Assembly (NCBI RefSeq): GCF_036881715.1
Contig: NZ_JBAKBF010000002.1
Span: 186,001 to 250,000, forward strand
Direction: 5' to 3'
DNA from: Pannonibacter anstelovis
GTDB taxonomy: Bacteria; Pseudomonadota; Alphaproteobacteria; Rhizobiales; Stappiaceae
Length of the DNA stretch: 64,000 bases
Below the pieces are notes generated by a model. That model was not told the DNA's origin, searched no databases, and saw only the letters and a program-made list of their open reading frames with translations. The position numbers were made by a program, and so were the translations under genes. This document shows, in pieces, positions 15,637-25,079 of the stretch. Each line of letters opens with the position of its first letter. Within the stretch, counting starts at the first letter, position 1.

Positions 15637-16923
15637 ATGGAAGTAAGGACGACCCGGTTGGCGAATGGGCTGACCGTCATCACGGACCGGATGCCGAGCC
15701 TGAAGACTGCGGCGCTCGGGGTGTGGGTGAGGACCGGGTCACGGGCGGAGGCGCCAGAGCAGAATGGGATAACCCATCTGCTGGAGCACATGGCCTTCAA
15801 GGGCACCGCCACCCGCAGCGCCCGCCAGATTGCCGAGGAAATCGAGGCCGTTGGCGGTGAGCTGAATGCCTCTACCAGCGTCGAACACACCAATTACTAT
15901 GCCCGGGTGCTGGCCGAAGACGTGCCGCTGGCCGCAAATCTTCTGGCCGATATCCTCAAGAACTCCGTCTTTGATGCGGAAGAACTGGCCCGCGAGCAGC
16001 ACGTGATCCTGCAGGAGATCGGTGCCTCACTCGATAGCCCGGACGATCAGGCCTTCGATCTGTTCCAGTCCACGGCTTGGCCAGACCAGCCGCTGGGCCG
16101 CCCGATCCTCGGCACGCCCGAAACCTTGATGAGCTTCGACCGGGATTCGCTGACCCAGTATCTGGCGAACCGCTACCGCGGGCCGGACATGGTTCTCTCG
16201 GCGGCCGGTGCCGTCGATCATGACGAACTTGTCCGCATTGCAGAGGACCAGTTCTCCAGCTTCAGCAGCGAGCAGGCGGCGCCTGTTGGCGATGCCAGCT
16301 ATGCCGGTGGTGAGGGCCGTCTGGACAAGGATCTGATGGAGGCGCAGATCCTCCTTGGCTTCAAGGGCAAGTCCTACGCCTCCCCGGATTACTATGCCTC
16401 GCAGATCCTGGCCTCGGTGCTGGGCGGCGGCATGTCCTCGCGCCTCTTCCAGGAAGTGCGGGAAACGCGCGGCCTCTGCTATGCGATTTATTCGTTCCAC
16501 TGGGCCTTCAACGACACGGGCCTTTTCGGCCTGCATGCCGCAACAGGCGAAGAAAACCTCGAAGAGCTGATGCCGGTGATTCTGGGCGAGCTGGAGCGCG
16601 CAGGCAGCGACATTTCCGAGGAGGAGGTGGCCCGCGCCCGTGCGCAGATCCGCGCCGGCCTGATGATGGCACTGGAAAGCCCGGCCGCCCGCGCCGGTCA
16701 GATCGCCCGGCAGATGCTGATCCATGGCCGCACATTGGGCCTTGAGGAAGTGTCAGAGCGCATCAATGCGGTGACGGCCGAGAGCGTGCGCCGTGTGGCG
16801 TCGGACATCTTCACCTCCAGCCTGCCGACGCTGACGGGCCTTGGCCCCATCGGCAAGATGATGACACTGGACGAGGTGCAGCAGCGCCTCAGCGGCCCTG
16901 TGCCGCGGCGTGCCTTCGCCTGA
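15637..16923 (+). CDS. M16 family zinc peptidase (mitochondrial processing peptidase-like)
   Basis: A 428-residue metallopeptidase of the pitrilysin/MPP-beta group. The inverted zinc motif HLLEH is at residues 47-51 (HxxEH, Zn ligands and catalytic Glu), with the third ligand Glu about 75 residues later in the EELAREQHVILQEI segment. The C-terminal half keeps GGGMSSRLFQEVRE and LCYAIYSF, typical of active beta-type subunits. It has no signal peptide, so it is cytoplasmic as in related alphaproteobacteria; the substrate is unknown. GGGAGG precedes the ATG. It starts a short operon with the GNAT gene (27-base gap) and the GGDEF-EAL gene. Confidence 0.93.
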   Translation: MEVRTTRLANGLTVITDRMPSLKTAALGVWVRTGSRAEAPEQNGITHLLEHMAFKGTATRSARQIAEEIEAVGGELNASTSVEHTNYYARVLAEDVPLAANLLADILKNSVFDAEELAREQHVILQEIGASLDSPDDQAFDLFQSTAWPDQPLGRPILGTPETLMSFDRDSLTQYLANRYRGPDMVLSAAGAVDHDELVRIAEDQFSSFSSEQAAPVGDASYAGGEGRLDKDLMEAQILLGFKGKSYASPDYYASQILASVLGGGMSSRLFQEVRETRGLCYAIYSFHWAFNDTGLFGLHAATGEENLEELMPVILGELERAGSDISEEEVARARAQIRAGLMMALESPAARAGQIARQMLIHGRTLGLEEVSERINAVTAESVRRVASDIFTSSLPTLTGLGPIGKMMTLDEVQQRLSGPVPRRAFA

Positions 16924-16950
16924 ACGGCCCTGGGATAAGGAGGGCGTCAG

Positions 16951-17589
16951 GTGGCCTTGCTTCTGTCCTTCGGAACGTCGGAGACAGAGCCCACATTACG
17001 GGGGCAAGGCTTCTATTTGCGCCCGCCGCTGATGGCGGATTTCCCGCAGTGGTCGGTGCTGCGGGAGGAAAGCCGCAGCTTTCTCAGCCCCTGGGAGCCG
17101 CTCTGGCCGGTGGATGATCTGACCAAGCCTGCCTTCCGCCGCCGTCTTCGCCGGTATGCCAATGACCGTAAGGAAGGGCGCAGCTATCCCTTCTTCCTCT
17201 TTTCACAGGATGGAACGCTGCTCGGCGGGGCAACCTTGTCCAACATCCGGCGCGGCGTCGCCCAATGCTGCTCGCTCGGCTACTGGATGGGTGCACGGCA
17301 CGCTGGAAAAGGTCACATGTCCCGCGCGGTCGCCTTGATCGCGCCATTCTGTTTCGATGTGTTGCGCCTGCACCGGATCGAGGCGGCCTGCCTTCCCAGC
17401 AACGGGCCGTCGATCCAGCTTTTACGCAAGAACGGGTTTACACGCGAAGGTTATGCGCGCCGCTACCTCAACATCAACGGTCAGTGGCAAGACCACCTCC
17501 TGTTCGCGCGCCTTGCAGATGATCCGGTGCCGGCCGTTACGGCTGCCTCTCCACAATGGACCAGTGGCGCTTCGAAAGAAATCTTGTGA
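16951..17589 (+). CDS. GNAT acetyltransferase, RimJ/RimL type
   Basis: A 212-residue acetyltransferase using acetyl-CoA. The acetyl-CoA loop appears in LGYWMGARHAGKGHMSRAV (R/Q-x-x-G-x-G/A pattern), followed by HRIEAACLPSNGPSIQLLRKNGF, the signature of the RimJ group that modifies N-terminal amines of ribosomal or other proteins. A GTG start at 16951 has an excellent AAGGAGG site. It sits between the M16 protease and the GGDEF-EAL gene with minimal gaps, so all three are probably co-transcribed. The target cannot be inferred. Confidence 0.88.
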   Translation: MALLLSFGTSETEPTLRGQGFYLRPPLMADFPQWSVLREESRSFLSPWEPLWPVDDLTKPAFRRRLRRYANDRKEGRSYPFFLFSQDGTLLGGATLSNIRRGVAQCCSLGYWMGARHAGKGHMSRAVALIAPFCFDVLRLHRIEAACLPSNGPSIQLLRKNGFTREGYARRYLNINGQWQDHLLFARLADDPVPAVTAASPQWTSGASKEIL

Positions 17590-17590
17590 C

Positions 17591-20521
17591 ATGGCCGACA
17601 ACCCTTTAACTGTTCGAGCCATGCTCGCCACTCCACTTCAACTGCCGGTGACATTTCTCCGGTTTCTGGCCGCCGTATTGCTGCTGCTGACTGCGACCCT
17701 GTTCGCAGGCCGCGCCCTTGCGCTTGAGCCGATCCCGGTGCCGCTGGATGTTGAGGCGCTGGAACTCACCGGCGCAATCGATCTGTACCGCGATGCCGGA
17801 CCGCGCCTGCAGGTCTCCACCGCCCCCGGCGCTGATGGCATTGTCCGGCGTATCGAGGTGGCCTCCCGCGACGGGCAGAACACCAACTGGGCGGTTTTCT
17901 CGCTGACTAATACCTCCGATGAGCAGGTCGACCGGCTCATCGTCGCGCCCTTCTATCAGCTGGCCGGGTCACGCATGATCTGGCCGGATCTGGGCACGTC
18001 CCGCGTGGCTTCGATCACGCCCAGCCAGGGCATTGCCCCGGAACGGCAGAAAAGCCTCGAGGCAGACGTCTTCCTGATCACGCTCGATCCGGGCGCTATC
18101 GTCACCTATGTGGCCGAACTGCGCACGCCCGAGCTGCCGCAGATCCGCCTGTGGGAGCCCGATGCCTACAAGGAAACGGTCAACGCCTACACGCTTTACC
18201 GCGGCATCATTCTCGGCATTTCCGGTCTGCTGGCGCTGTTCCTGACCATTCTGTTTGTGGTCAAGGGAACGGTGATGTTCCCGGCAACGGCCTCGCTGGC
18301 CTGGGCGGTTCTGGCCTATCTGTGCATTGATTTCGGCTTCTGGAGCCGGGTGTTCAACCTCACGCAGGGCGAGGACCAGCTCTACCGGGCAAGCGCTGAA
18401 GTGATGCTGGCGGCCAGCCTGATCATCTTTCTCTACGCCTATCTCAACCTGAACCGCTGGCACATCCGCTACAGTCACCTCGCACTGGGCACGCTCACCC
18501 TGCTGCTCGGGCTTCTGGGTGTCGCAGTGTGGGATCCTTCGATCGCGGCCGGCATCGCGCGCCTGTCGCTCGGCTTCATCGGCTTTGCCGGCTTTGCCAC
18601 GGTTCTGGTGCTGGCGCTTCAGGGCTATGACCGGGCGATCATGCTGATCCCGACCTGGTTCCTGCTGATCGTCTGGCTCATTGGCTCGGCGATGACCGTT
18701 CTGGGCGTGCTCAACAACGACATCGCCCAGCCGGCGCTGGGCGGCGGACTGGTCCTGATCGTTCTGCTGATCGGTTTCACGGTGATGCAGCACGCCTTTG
18801 CGGGCGGTGCCATCGTTCAGGGCCTGATTTCGGATGTGGAGCGGCGCGCTCTGGCCCTGACCGGGGCAGGGGACATCATCTGGGATTGGGATATCGACCG
18901 TGACCGCATCTACACCGGCCACGAAGTCGAGGACCTTCTCAATCTGCGCCATGGCACGCTGGATGGCCCGGCGCGCGACTGGCTGGACGTGCTGCACCCG
19001 CAGGACCGGGACCGTTTCCGCGCTACGCTGGATGCTGTGGTCGATCAGCGCCGCGGCAAGGTGCAGCAGGATTTCCGCCTGCGTTCAGAGGATGGCCATT
19101 TCCGCTGGTTCCGCCTTCGTGCCCGCCCCATTCTCGGCTCGGATGCGGAAGTCATCCGCTGCGTTGGCACGCTGCTCGACATCACCGAGCAGAAGACTGC
19201 CGAAGAGCGCCTGCTTCATGATGCGGTGCATGACAACCTGACAGGCCTTGCCAACCGGGAGCTGTTCATGGACCGGCTGGAGGCAGCTCTGGCGCGCTGC
19301 AAGGCTGACAGCGGCATCGCCAAGCCGACGGTGCTTCTGCTCAATCTGGACCGGTTCAAGCAGGTGAATGACGGCATCGGCCTGTCGGCGGGGGACTCGA
19401 TCCTGCTGACCATCGCCCGGCGTCTTGACCGCATGCTGCAGCCGCAGGACTCCCTCGCCCGGCTCAACGGCGACCAGTATGGCATGATCCTGCTGTCAGA
19501 GCAGGAGGCCGGACGCATCGCCCAGGTGGCCGACGCCTTCCGCAAGGCCGTCCGTGCGCCCGTAACTTATGGAGACCGGGAGGTCTTCCTCACCTGTTCG
19601 ATCGGTTTTGCCTTGTTCGAAGGCGGGCGCCAGACGGCGGAAGAGCTGGTGACGGATGCGGAAATCGCGCTGAACCACGCCAAGCGCCTCGGCGGTGACC
19701 GTCAGGAAGTCTTCCGCCCGATCCTGCGCCCGCTGGGCCGCAATGTGATTGATCTGGAAGGCGACCTGCGCAAGGCGATCAAGGAAGGCGAACTTGCCGT
19801 CCATTTCCAGCCCATCGTGCGCCTTTCGGATCAGTCCGTCGCCGGGTTCGAGGTTCTGTCCCGCTGGAAACACGCCAAGCGCGGGCCGATTGCTCCGAGC
19901 GAATTCATCCCGATTGCCGAGCAGTCCGGCCTGATCAACGAGCTGGGCGTCTATGTGCTCGACAAGGGGGCGCGGCAGCTTGCCGAGTGGCAGGACAAGA
20001 TCCGCACGCCAGTGCCGTTGTTCCTCTCGGTCAACATCTCCTCCCGCCAGCTGCTGCGCCATGATCTGATCAACGAAGTGAAGGCCATCCTGTCGCGCTC
20101 GCGCATTGTTCCGGGAACGCTGAAGCTGGAGCTGACCGAATCCATGGTCATGTCCAACCCGGAATATGCCGCCAAGGTGCTGGAGCGCCTGCGCGGTCTG
20201 GGGGCTGGGCTGTCGCTGGATGATTTTGGCACCGGCTATTCCTCGCTGGCCTATCTGCAGCGCTTTCCCTTCGACACGATCAAGATCGACCAGTCCTTTG
20301 TGCGGCACAACGGCCAGTCGGCCCGCCCGGTCATCCTGCGCTCCATCATCGCCCTCGGCCATGATCTGGGCATGTCCATCGTGGCGGAAGGGGCGGAAAG
20401 CGAGTCTGATGCTCTCGAGCTGTTCCAGCTCGGCTGTGAATATGCGCAGGGCTATTTCTTTGGCGAAGCCATGACCGCAGAAGAAGCCACCGCTTACCTG
20501 CGTGAGCATCACGAGGCTTGA
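17591..20521 (+). CDS. membrane 7TM (DISM-like)-PAS-GGDEF-EAL protein, probable c-di-GMP phosphodiesterase
   Basis: A 976-residue protein starting one base after the GNAT stop. Order: signal/anchor helix (~15-40), periplasmic beta-rich sensor domain (~45-190), seven or so transmembrane helices (~195-415) in the DISM arrangement, PAS domain (~420-540), GGDEF domain (~545-715) and EAL domain (~725-970). The GGDEF site is degenerate (RLNGDQYGMIL instead of GGDEF), so cyclase activity is unlikely. The EAL site reads FEVLSRW, keeping the catalytic Glu, and LELTES and DDFGTGYSSLAYL with KIDQSFV are intact, so phosphodiesterase activity is plausible. The PAS and periplasmic domains would supply the signal. 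It may affect motility or the nearby polysaccharide genes, but this is inference. Confidence 0.88.
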   Translation: MADNPLTVRAMLATPLQLPVTFLRFLAAVLLLLTATLFAGRALALEPIPVPLDVEALELTGAIDLYRDAGPRLQVSTAPGADGIVRRIEVASRDGQNTNWAVFSLTNTSDEQVDRLIVAPFYQLAGSRMIWPDLGTSRVASITPSQGIAPERQKSLEADVFLITLDPGAIVTYVAELRTPELPQIRLWEPDAYKETVNAYTLYRGIILGISGLLALFLTILFVVKGTVMFPATASLAWAVLAYLCIDFGFWSRVFNLTQGEDQLYRASAEVMLAASLIIFLYAYLNLNRWHIRYSHLALGTLTLLLGLLGVAVWDPSIAAGIARLSLGFIGFAGFATVLVLALQGYDRAIMLIPTWFLLIVWLIGSAMTVLGVLNNDIAQPALGGGLVLIVLLIGFTVMQHAFAGGAIVQGLISDVERRALALTGAGDIIWDWDIDRDRIYTGHEVEDLLNLRHGTLDGPARDWLDVLHPQDRDRFRATLDAVVDQRRGKVQQDFRLRSEDGHFRWFRLRARPILGSDAEVIRCVGTLLDITEQKTAEERLLHDAVHDNLTGLANRELFMDRLEAALARCKADSGIAKPTVLLLNLDRFKQVNDGIGLSAGDSILLTIARRLDRMLQPQDSLARLNGDQYGMILLSEQEAGRIAQVADAFRKAVRAPVTYGDREVFLTCSIGFALFEGGRQTAEELVTDAEIALNHAKRLGGDRQEVFRPILRPLGRNVIDLEGDLRKAIKEGELAVHFQPIVRLSDQSVAGFEVLSRWKHAKRGPIAPSEFIPIAEQSGLINELGVYVLDKGARQLAEWQDKIRTPVPLFLSVNISSRQLLRHDLINEVKAILSRSRIVPGTLKLELTESMVMSNPEYAAKVLERLRGLGAGLSLDDFGTGYSSLAYLQRFPFDTIKIDQSFVRHNGQSARPVILRSIIALGHDLGMSIVAEGAESESDALELFQLGCEYAQGYFFGEAMTAEEATAYLREHHEA

Positions 20522-20593
20522 GCGGGGCCGCTGTTGGCCTGCAGTCTATGTTGAGCCGGCCGGTTGGTGCTGGGACGCGCTTAGAGTAACCGC

Positions 20594-21619
20594 TCACCCC
20601 ACCAGCAGGGCTAAGGGACGTTTTCCGTCGGTCAGTGCCAGCGGAGTGACGCCGAAAGGGTCGCCATCGATCTGGGCGGGCACGGCGCGGCGGCTGGTCA
20701 GGGTCAGGCTGCTCACTGGCACCAGTGTGACGCCCTTCGTCTTGTGCAGGCGGCCCGTCAACAGAGCGAGGCCGAAGCGCAGAGCGGCCAGCGGCGTGTC
20801 CTTTTCCAGCGCCAGCAGATGCAGGCCGGGCCGTGTCACGCCGCCATCCGGGCAGATGACAAAGGGGCCGCCATAGTGACGGGCCTTGGTGACGACGGCC
20901 AGGCGGCAGGTTAACGTCCGGCCGGCATGATCGCCATTCTCAGGCTCATCGCCGATCCGCACGCAGAGGTCTTCCCCGTGGCGCGAGAAGGCGATGTCGA
21001 GAGCGGTCAGCACATAGGCCAGCTTGCCGAGACGGCGCTTCAGCGCCAGCGGCACCGCGTGCACCACTTCTGCATCAAACCCGGCAGAGGCCATCAGGAC
21101 GAAGGGCCGCCCATTGGCGAGGCCGTAATGCAGCGGCACACTGCGCCGTTGCAGCATCATGCGGGCGATGCATTCGGCGCTGCGCGGAAGCTTCAACTCG
21201 GCTGCCAGAACATTGGCCGTGCCGCAGGGAATAACCGCCAGTTCAGGGGCTGCCGGTGCAGGGTTCTGCTGAAAGCCGCGGATAGCCTCATTGACGGATC
21301 CATCGCCGCCAGCCACTGCCAGAATGCCGGTCTGCAAGGCTGGATCTGCGCAGATCTCGCCGATTTCGCCAGCCCGGCGTGTCAGGCGGATGGTCACCGT
21401 GCAGCCTTTGGCTTCCAGCCTTGCGGCAATGTCCTGCAAAAGGCGAGGGCGGTAGCCGCCGGAGGCGGGATTGGCGAGGATCAGAACGCTGCGCGCAAGG
21501 GCAGCAGCGTTGTCCTGCGAACCGGAGCCGCCTTCCTGAGAATGTGCGGCGGCCCGAGCCTCTTCCGGCCCGGAGCTGATATCTCCCGCCATAAAATCTG
21601 CCTTGCGCAGGGGCTTCAT
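20594..21619 (-). CDS. diacylglycerol kinase catalytic-domain protein (lipid kinase)
   Basis: A 341-residue member of the DAGKc (YegS/DgkB-like) family, phosphorylating a lipid such as diacylglycerol or a sphingoid base. The N-terminal domain shows ILANPASGGYRPRLL and the ATP-binding VAGGDGSVNEAIRGF; further IPCGTANVLAAEL is the family's second signature. The ATG at 21619 overlaps the rnhA stop by four bases (ATGA), so it is the last gene of ispH-thrB-rnhA-kinase. About 30 N-terminal residues before the domain are low in conservation, and a second start ten codons in is possible. The lipid substrate is not known. Confidence 0.85.
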   Translation of the reverse strand: MKPLRKADFMAGDISSGPEEARAAAHSQEGGSGSQDNAAALARSVLILANPASGGYRPRLLQDIAARLEAKGCTVTIRLTRRAGEIGEICADPALQTGILAVAGGDGSVNEAIRGFQQNPAPAAPELAVIPCGTANVLAAELKLPRSAECIARMMLQRRSVPLHYGLANGRPFVLMASAGFDAEVVHAVPLALKRRLGKLAYVLTALDIAFSRHGEDLCVRIGDEPENGDHAGRTLTCRLAVVTKARHYGGPFVICPDGGVTRPGLHLLALEKDTPLAALRFGLALLTGRLHKTKGVTLVPVSSLTLTSRRAVPAQIDGDPFGVTPLALTDGKRPLALLVG

Positions 21620-22092
21620 CCGTTGCTGTCTCCAGCTGCCTTGCGGCCTTTCTGATAGGGCTTCATGCCAAGGCGGGCCAGTTCGTCGGCCCGTTCATTT
21701 TCCGGGTGCCCGGCGTGGCCTTTCACCCAGTGCCAGGAAATCTGATGCTGGCGCTGTGCGGCGTCGAGAGCCTGCCACAGGTCGGCATTCTTCACCGGCT
21801 TCTTGTCTGCCGTGCGCCAGTCGTTGCGCTTCCAGTTGAACATCCACTTGGTGATGCCGTCGCGCACATAGACGCTGTCTGTGTAAAGATCGACGGCACA
21901 GGGGCGCTTGAGGGCGCTCAAGGCCTCGATAGCGGCCGTCAGTTCCATGCGGTTGTTCGTGGTGTCCGCCTCGCCGCCGTTGAGTTCCTTCTCGTGCGGG
22001 CCGAAACGCAGGATCGCCCCCCACCCGCCCGGCCCCGGGTTTCCCGAGCAGGCACCGTCCGTGTAGATGACGACCTTTGCGTCCTCGCTCAT
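21616..22092 (-). CDS. rnhA: ribonuclease HI
   Basis: A 158-residue endonuclease that cleaves RNA in RNA-DNA hybrids. The first catalytic Asp is in VVIYTDGACSGNPGPGGWG (residues 7-25), the Glu in NNRMELTAAIEAL, the second Asp in LYTDSVYV and the fourth acidic residue in GHPENERADELA, so the active site is complete. The ATG at 22092 overlaps the TGA of thrB. Length and sequence match the E. coli-type enzyme. The order ispH-thrB-rnhA is common in Hyphomicrobiales. Confidence 0.96.
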   Translation of the reverse strand: MSEDAKVVIYTDGACSGNPGPGGWGAILRFGPHEKELNGGEADTTNNRMELTAAIEALSALKRPCAVDLYTDSVYVRDGITKWMFNWKRNDWRTADKKPVKNADLWQALDAAQRQHQISWHWVKGHAGHPENERADELARLGMKPYQKGRKAAGDSNG

Positions 22093-23054
22093 GCGTCCAG
22101 CCCGTAATCGTGGGCGGAGACGGCGCCCCTGTGGAAGCGCAGCTTGCGCAGGTATTCCGTCGGGTCCTTTGGCGTCACGAGCGCACCTGGGGGCACGTTG
22201 AGCCAGTCGTAAAGCCGCGTCAGCAGGAAGCGGATGGATGCGCCACGCGCCAGCAGGGGCAGGGCGGCGAATTCTTCTGGCGTGAAGGGGCGGATCTTGC
22301 GGTAGCCATTCAGGAAGGCGCGGGCTTTGGTGACATTGAAGGCGCCATCGGCCTCGAAGCACCAGGCGTTGATGCAGATGACCGCGTCATAGGCGAAGCT
22401 GTCGGTGCAGGCGAAATAGAAGTCGATCAGGCCGGACAGTTCGCTGCCAAGGAAGAACACGTTGTCAGGGAAGAGATCCGCATGGATCACACCGCCCGGC
22501 AGATCCTTAGGCCAGTTGGCTTCCAGATAGTCGAGTTCACCGGAAAGTTCTTCGGCAAGGCCGGGCACCACCGTATCGGCCCGCTCCGCCGAGCGGTTGA
22601 AGAGGGGGCGCCAGCCGCTGACATCCAGCGCATTGTGCCGCTTCATCGGAAAATCGGCGCCGGCCAGATGCAGCCGGGCAAGCGCCTCGCCAAGGGCGGC
22701 GCAATGCTCGAGCCGCGGGCGGCGCACCCACATGCCTTCCAGGAAGGTCACCATGGCAGCGGGGCGGCCCGAAAGAGTGCCCAGCATGGTGCCGTCTCCG
22801 GCCACCAGCGGCTGCGGGCAATTGATGCCCTTCTTCGCCAGATGCTGCATCAGGTTGAGAAAAAAGGGCAGATCGTCCGGGTTCACCCGCTTTTCATAAA
22901 GGGTGAGGATGAAATTGGCCTGATCGGTGCGAACCAGAAAGTTGGAGTTCTCCACGCCCTCGGCGATGCCCTTGTAGGACAGGAGACGGCCAACGCCGTA
23001 TCGGGCGACAAAGGCGGCAAGGTCTTCGTCGGCAACTTCGGTATAAACGGCCAT
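22089..23054 (-). CDS. thrB: homoserine kinase (ChoK-like type)
   Basis: A 321-residue kinase making O-phosphohomoserine for threonine synthesis. This is the alphaproteobacterial ThrB with the choline/aminoglycoside-kinase fold rather than the GHMP fold of E. coli. Key segments are YKGIAEGVENSNFLV (ATP loop), VIHADLFPDNVFF (HxDxxxxN catalytic loop) and LIDFYFACTDSFAYD (metal-binding D). Six bases separate it from ispH, and it overlaps rnhA, so it is in one transcript with them. The product is used by thrC encoded at 14.0-15.4 kb. Confidence 0.94.
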   Translation of the reverse strand: MAVYTEVADEDLAAFVARYGVGRLLSYKGIAEGVENSNFLVRTDQANFILTLYEKRVNPDDLPFFLNLMQHLAKKGINCPQPLVAGDGTMLGTLSGRPAAMVTFLEGMWVRRPRLEHCAALGEALARLHLAGADFPMKRHNALDVSGWRPLFNRSAERADTVVPGLAEELSGELDYLEANWPKDLPGGVIHADLFPDNVFFLGSELSGLIDFYFACTDSFAYDAVICINAWCFEADGAFNVTKARAFLNGYRKIRPFTPEEFAALPLLARGASIRFLLTRLYDWLNVPPGALVTPKDPTEYLRKLRFHRGAVSAHDYGLDA

Positions 23055-23060
23055 TGGGGG

Positions 23061-24056
23061 CTACTCGGCTGCGCTGGGAACGTCTGCCATGGTGCGAAGC
23101 TCGCGCGGCAGGTTGAAGGCGATGGTTTCTTCCGCCGTGCGCACCTCGTTCACCGTCACGGTGAAGCGCTCGGCAAAGGCGGCAATGATTTCCTCGACCA
23201 GAGTTTCCGGCGCAGAGGCGCCTGCCGTCAGGCCAAGGCTGGAAATGCCCTCGAAATCGGCCCAGTCGATGTCCGAAGCCCGCTGAACCAGAACGGCCTT
23301 GCGGCATCCGGCCCGTTCGGCCACTTCACGCAGGCGCTGGGAATTGGAAGAGTTGGGCGCTCCGACCACGATCATCGCATCCACCTGCGGCGCCACCACC
23401 TTCACCGCATCCTGACGGTTGGTCGTGGCATAGCAGATGTCTTCCTTGTGCGGGGCGACGATATCGGGGAAGCGCTCCTTCAGCACTTCGACAATGCCCT
23501 TGGTGTCGTCCACCGAAAGCGTCGTCTGGGTGATGAAGGCAAGCTGACGGCCAGTGCGCGGCTGATAGTTGCGCGCATCCTCTTCCGTCTCGATCAGGAA
23601 CACCGTGCCTTCCGGCAGCTGTCCCATGGTGCCGATCACCTCCGGGTGCCCGGCGTGGCCGATCAGCAGGATTTCGCGGTCGCGCCGGTCATGGATCTCG
23701 GCTTCCTTGTGCACCTTGGAAACGAGAGGGCAGGTCGCGTCGAGGAAGAACATGTTCCGTCCGCGCGCATCTTCCGGCACGGATTTCGGCACGCCGTGGG
23801 CGGAGAAAATCACCGGGCGGTCGCGCTGGTCTGCCGGGATTTCGTCAAGCTCCTCGACGAAAACGGCGCCCTTGGCCTTCAGCCCGTCAACCACAAACCG
23901 GTTATGCACGATCTCGTGGCGCACATAGACCGGACGGCCGAACTTCTCCAGGGCGAGTTCGACGATCTGGATGGCACGGTCCACCCCTGCGCAAAAGCCG
24001 CGCGGTGCACACAATTTCACGTCCAGCGCCGGAAGAGCGCCATGATTGCCGGTCAT
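23061..24056 (-). CDS. ispH: 4-hydroxy-3-methylbut-2-enyl diphosphate reductase
   Basis: A 331-residue [4Fe-4S] enzyme for the last step of the MEP isoprenoid pathway, giving IPP and DMAPP. The three cluster Cys are visible in APRGFCAGVDRA, DATCPLVSKVH and the later DICYATTNRQ region; the substrate-binding E and the HEIVHN and GAPNSSNSQRL motifs are also present. ATG 24056 is chosen for its AAGGA site at good spacing over an upstream ATG at 24080 without one. It is the first gene of a four-gene operon and is divergent from the lipoprotein gene. Confidence 0.96.
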   Translation of the reverse strand: MTGNHGALPALDVKLCAPRGFCAGVDRAIQIVELALEKFGRPVYVRHEIVHNRFVVDGLKAKGAVFVEELDEIPADQRDRPVIFSAHGVPKSVPEDARGRNMFFLDATCPLVSKVHKEAEIHDRRDREILLIGHAGHPEVIGTMGQLPEGTVFLIETEEDARNYQPRTGRQLAFITQTTLSVDDTKGIVEVLKERFPDIVAPHKEDICYATTNRQDAVKVVAPQVDAMIVVGAPNSSNSQRLREVAERAGCRKAVLVQRASDIDWADFEGISSLGLTAGASAPETLVEEIIAAFAERFTVTVNEVRTAEETIAFNLPRELRTMADVPSAAE

Positions 24057-24252
24057 GTCAGGTCCTTGAGCGTGGCTCATGGGGGCAATAGAGTGATCAC
24101 CCCATGGCCTGTCAAGGGGAAGCATGCGCATTGCTGCGGGGCAAGCCCTGTATTCTGCGCCGTGCATCCTTCCAGGCAGGCTGCGTCTCGCCAAAACGGA
24201 TGTGGCCTGTTATAGACCGGCGAACAGGTTTCGAGTGAAGTGGAACTTCTGA

Positions 24253-24891
24253 ATGCTGCAAGTCGAACGCATTTCCGCCCGTTCTGCCGCAGGCCGCGTG
24301 GCCACCTTTGCCGCGCTGGCGGGGCTTCTCTCCGGCTGCATGTCGTTCGGCGGTGGTGATTCCGCTGATGCGGGCGGCGCGCCGGCAGGCCCCAGCCTGA
24401 CGCAGAAGATCGTGACCGGCGGCAAGGGGCCTATCGAGGTTGACCCGCAGGCCTTCGAAAAGCAGCCCTACTGCCCGCCGATCGAGCTGCAGTCAGACAC
24501 GTTCCTCATCACCAAATACGAGCGCGGCAAGGAGAATGATGCCCGGGCGCTGCTCTATCAGGCCAATCTGGAGGACTGGGCGCGTGAATGCCGCCGTGAG
24601 GGCGATCAGACCCGGGTCAAGGTTGGTCTTGCAGGCCGCGTGACGCCGGGGCCTGCCTGGCCGGGTGGCGAGATCCTCCTTCCGGTGCGCGTGGCCATCA
24701 TTCCGCAGGGAGTGGAGGGCGCGGCCCCTGTGGTTTCGCAGCTTTTGTCCGTGCCGGTGACGGTTGGCGCAGCAGCTCCGGCGGAAACATGGTCACTGGT
24801 CGAAGACTCATTCCTGGTGCCGCGTGACGCTTCGCTCAAAATCGTCTTCGGTTTTGACGAGGGAGCGCCTCAGAAAAAGAAGAAGCGCTGA
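24253..24891 (+). CDS. putative lipoprotein, conserved hypothetical
   Basis: A 212-residue protein with an N-terminal hydrophobic segment ending in the lipobox LLSGC (Cys ~30), so it is probably lipid-anchored. After a Gly/Ala-rich linker comes a domain with CPPIEL, an ARECRREGD segment, and alternating beta-strands to a basic tail (KKKKR). I recognise the type as a small conserved lipoprotein of alphaproteobacteria, but know of no function. It is divergent from ispH and ends 190 bases before the glycine riboswitch. Confidence 0.75.
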   Translation: MLQVERISARSAAGRVATFAALAGLLSGCMSFGGGDSADAGGAPAGPSLTQKIVTGGKGPIEVDPQAFEKQPYCPPIELQSDTFLITKYERGKENDARALLYQANLEDWARECRREGDQTRVKVGLAGRVTPGPAWPGGEILLPVRVAIIPQGVEGAAPVVSQLLSVPVTVGAAAPAETWSLVEDSFLVPRDASLKIVFGFDEGAPQKKKKR

Positions 24892-25079
24892 AGTGGCGGC
24901 CCTGCTCTGACCTTTGCCGTGATCCGGGACGGGAATACTTATCCGTCTTGGAGTGGCGCATATTGACAAGGGCAGGACGGAAATAGACAATCATGATGCT
25001 CATCCGGGTCGTGACGGGTGGGCGGAGCGGCAGTGCCTGCATTCGTGAAGGCAGACACTGGCGGTTCAAAAAGGCGACA

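Noticed and set aside
22077..24215. A ~710-codon frame opposite rnhA-thrB-ispH
   Set aside because: It spans three well-supported genes in the other direction; no domain and no ribosome-binding site.
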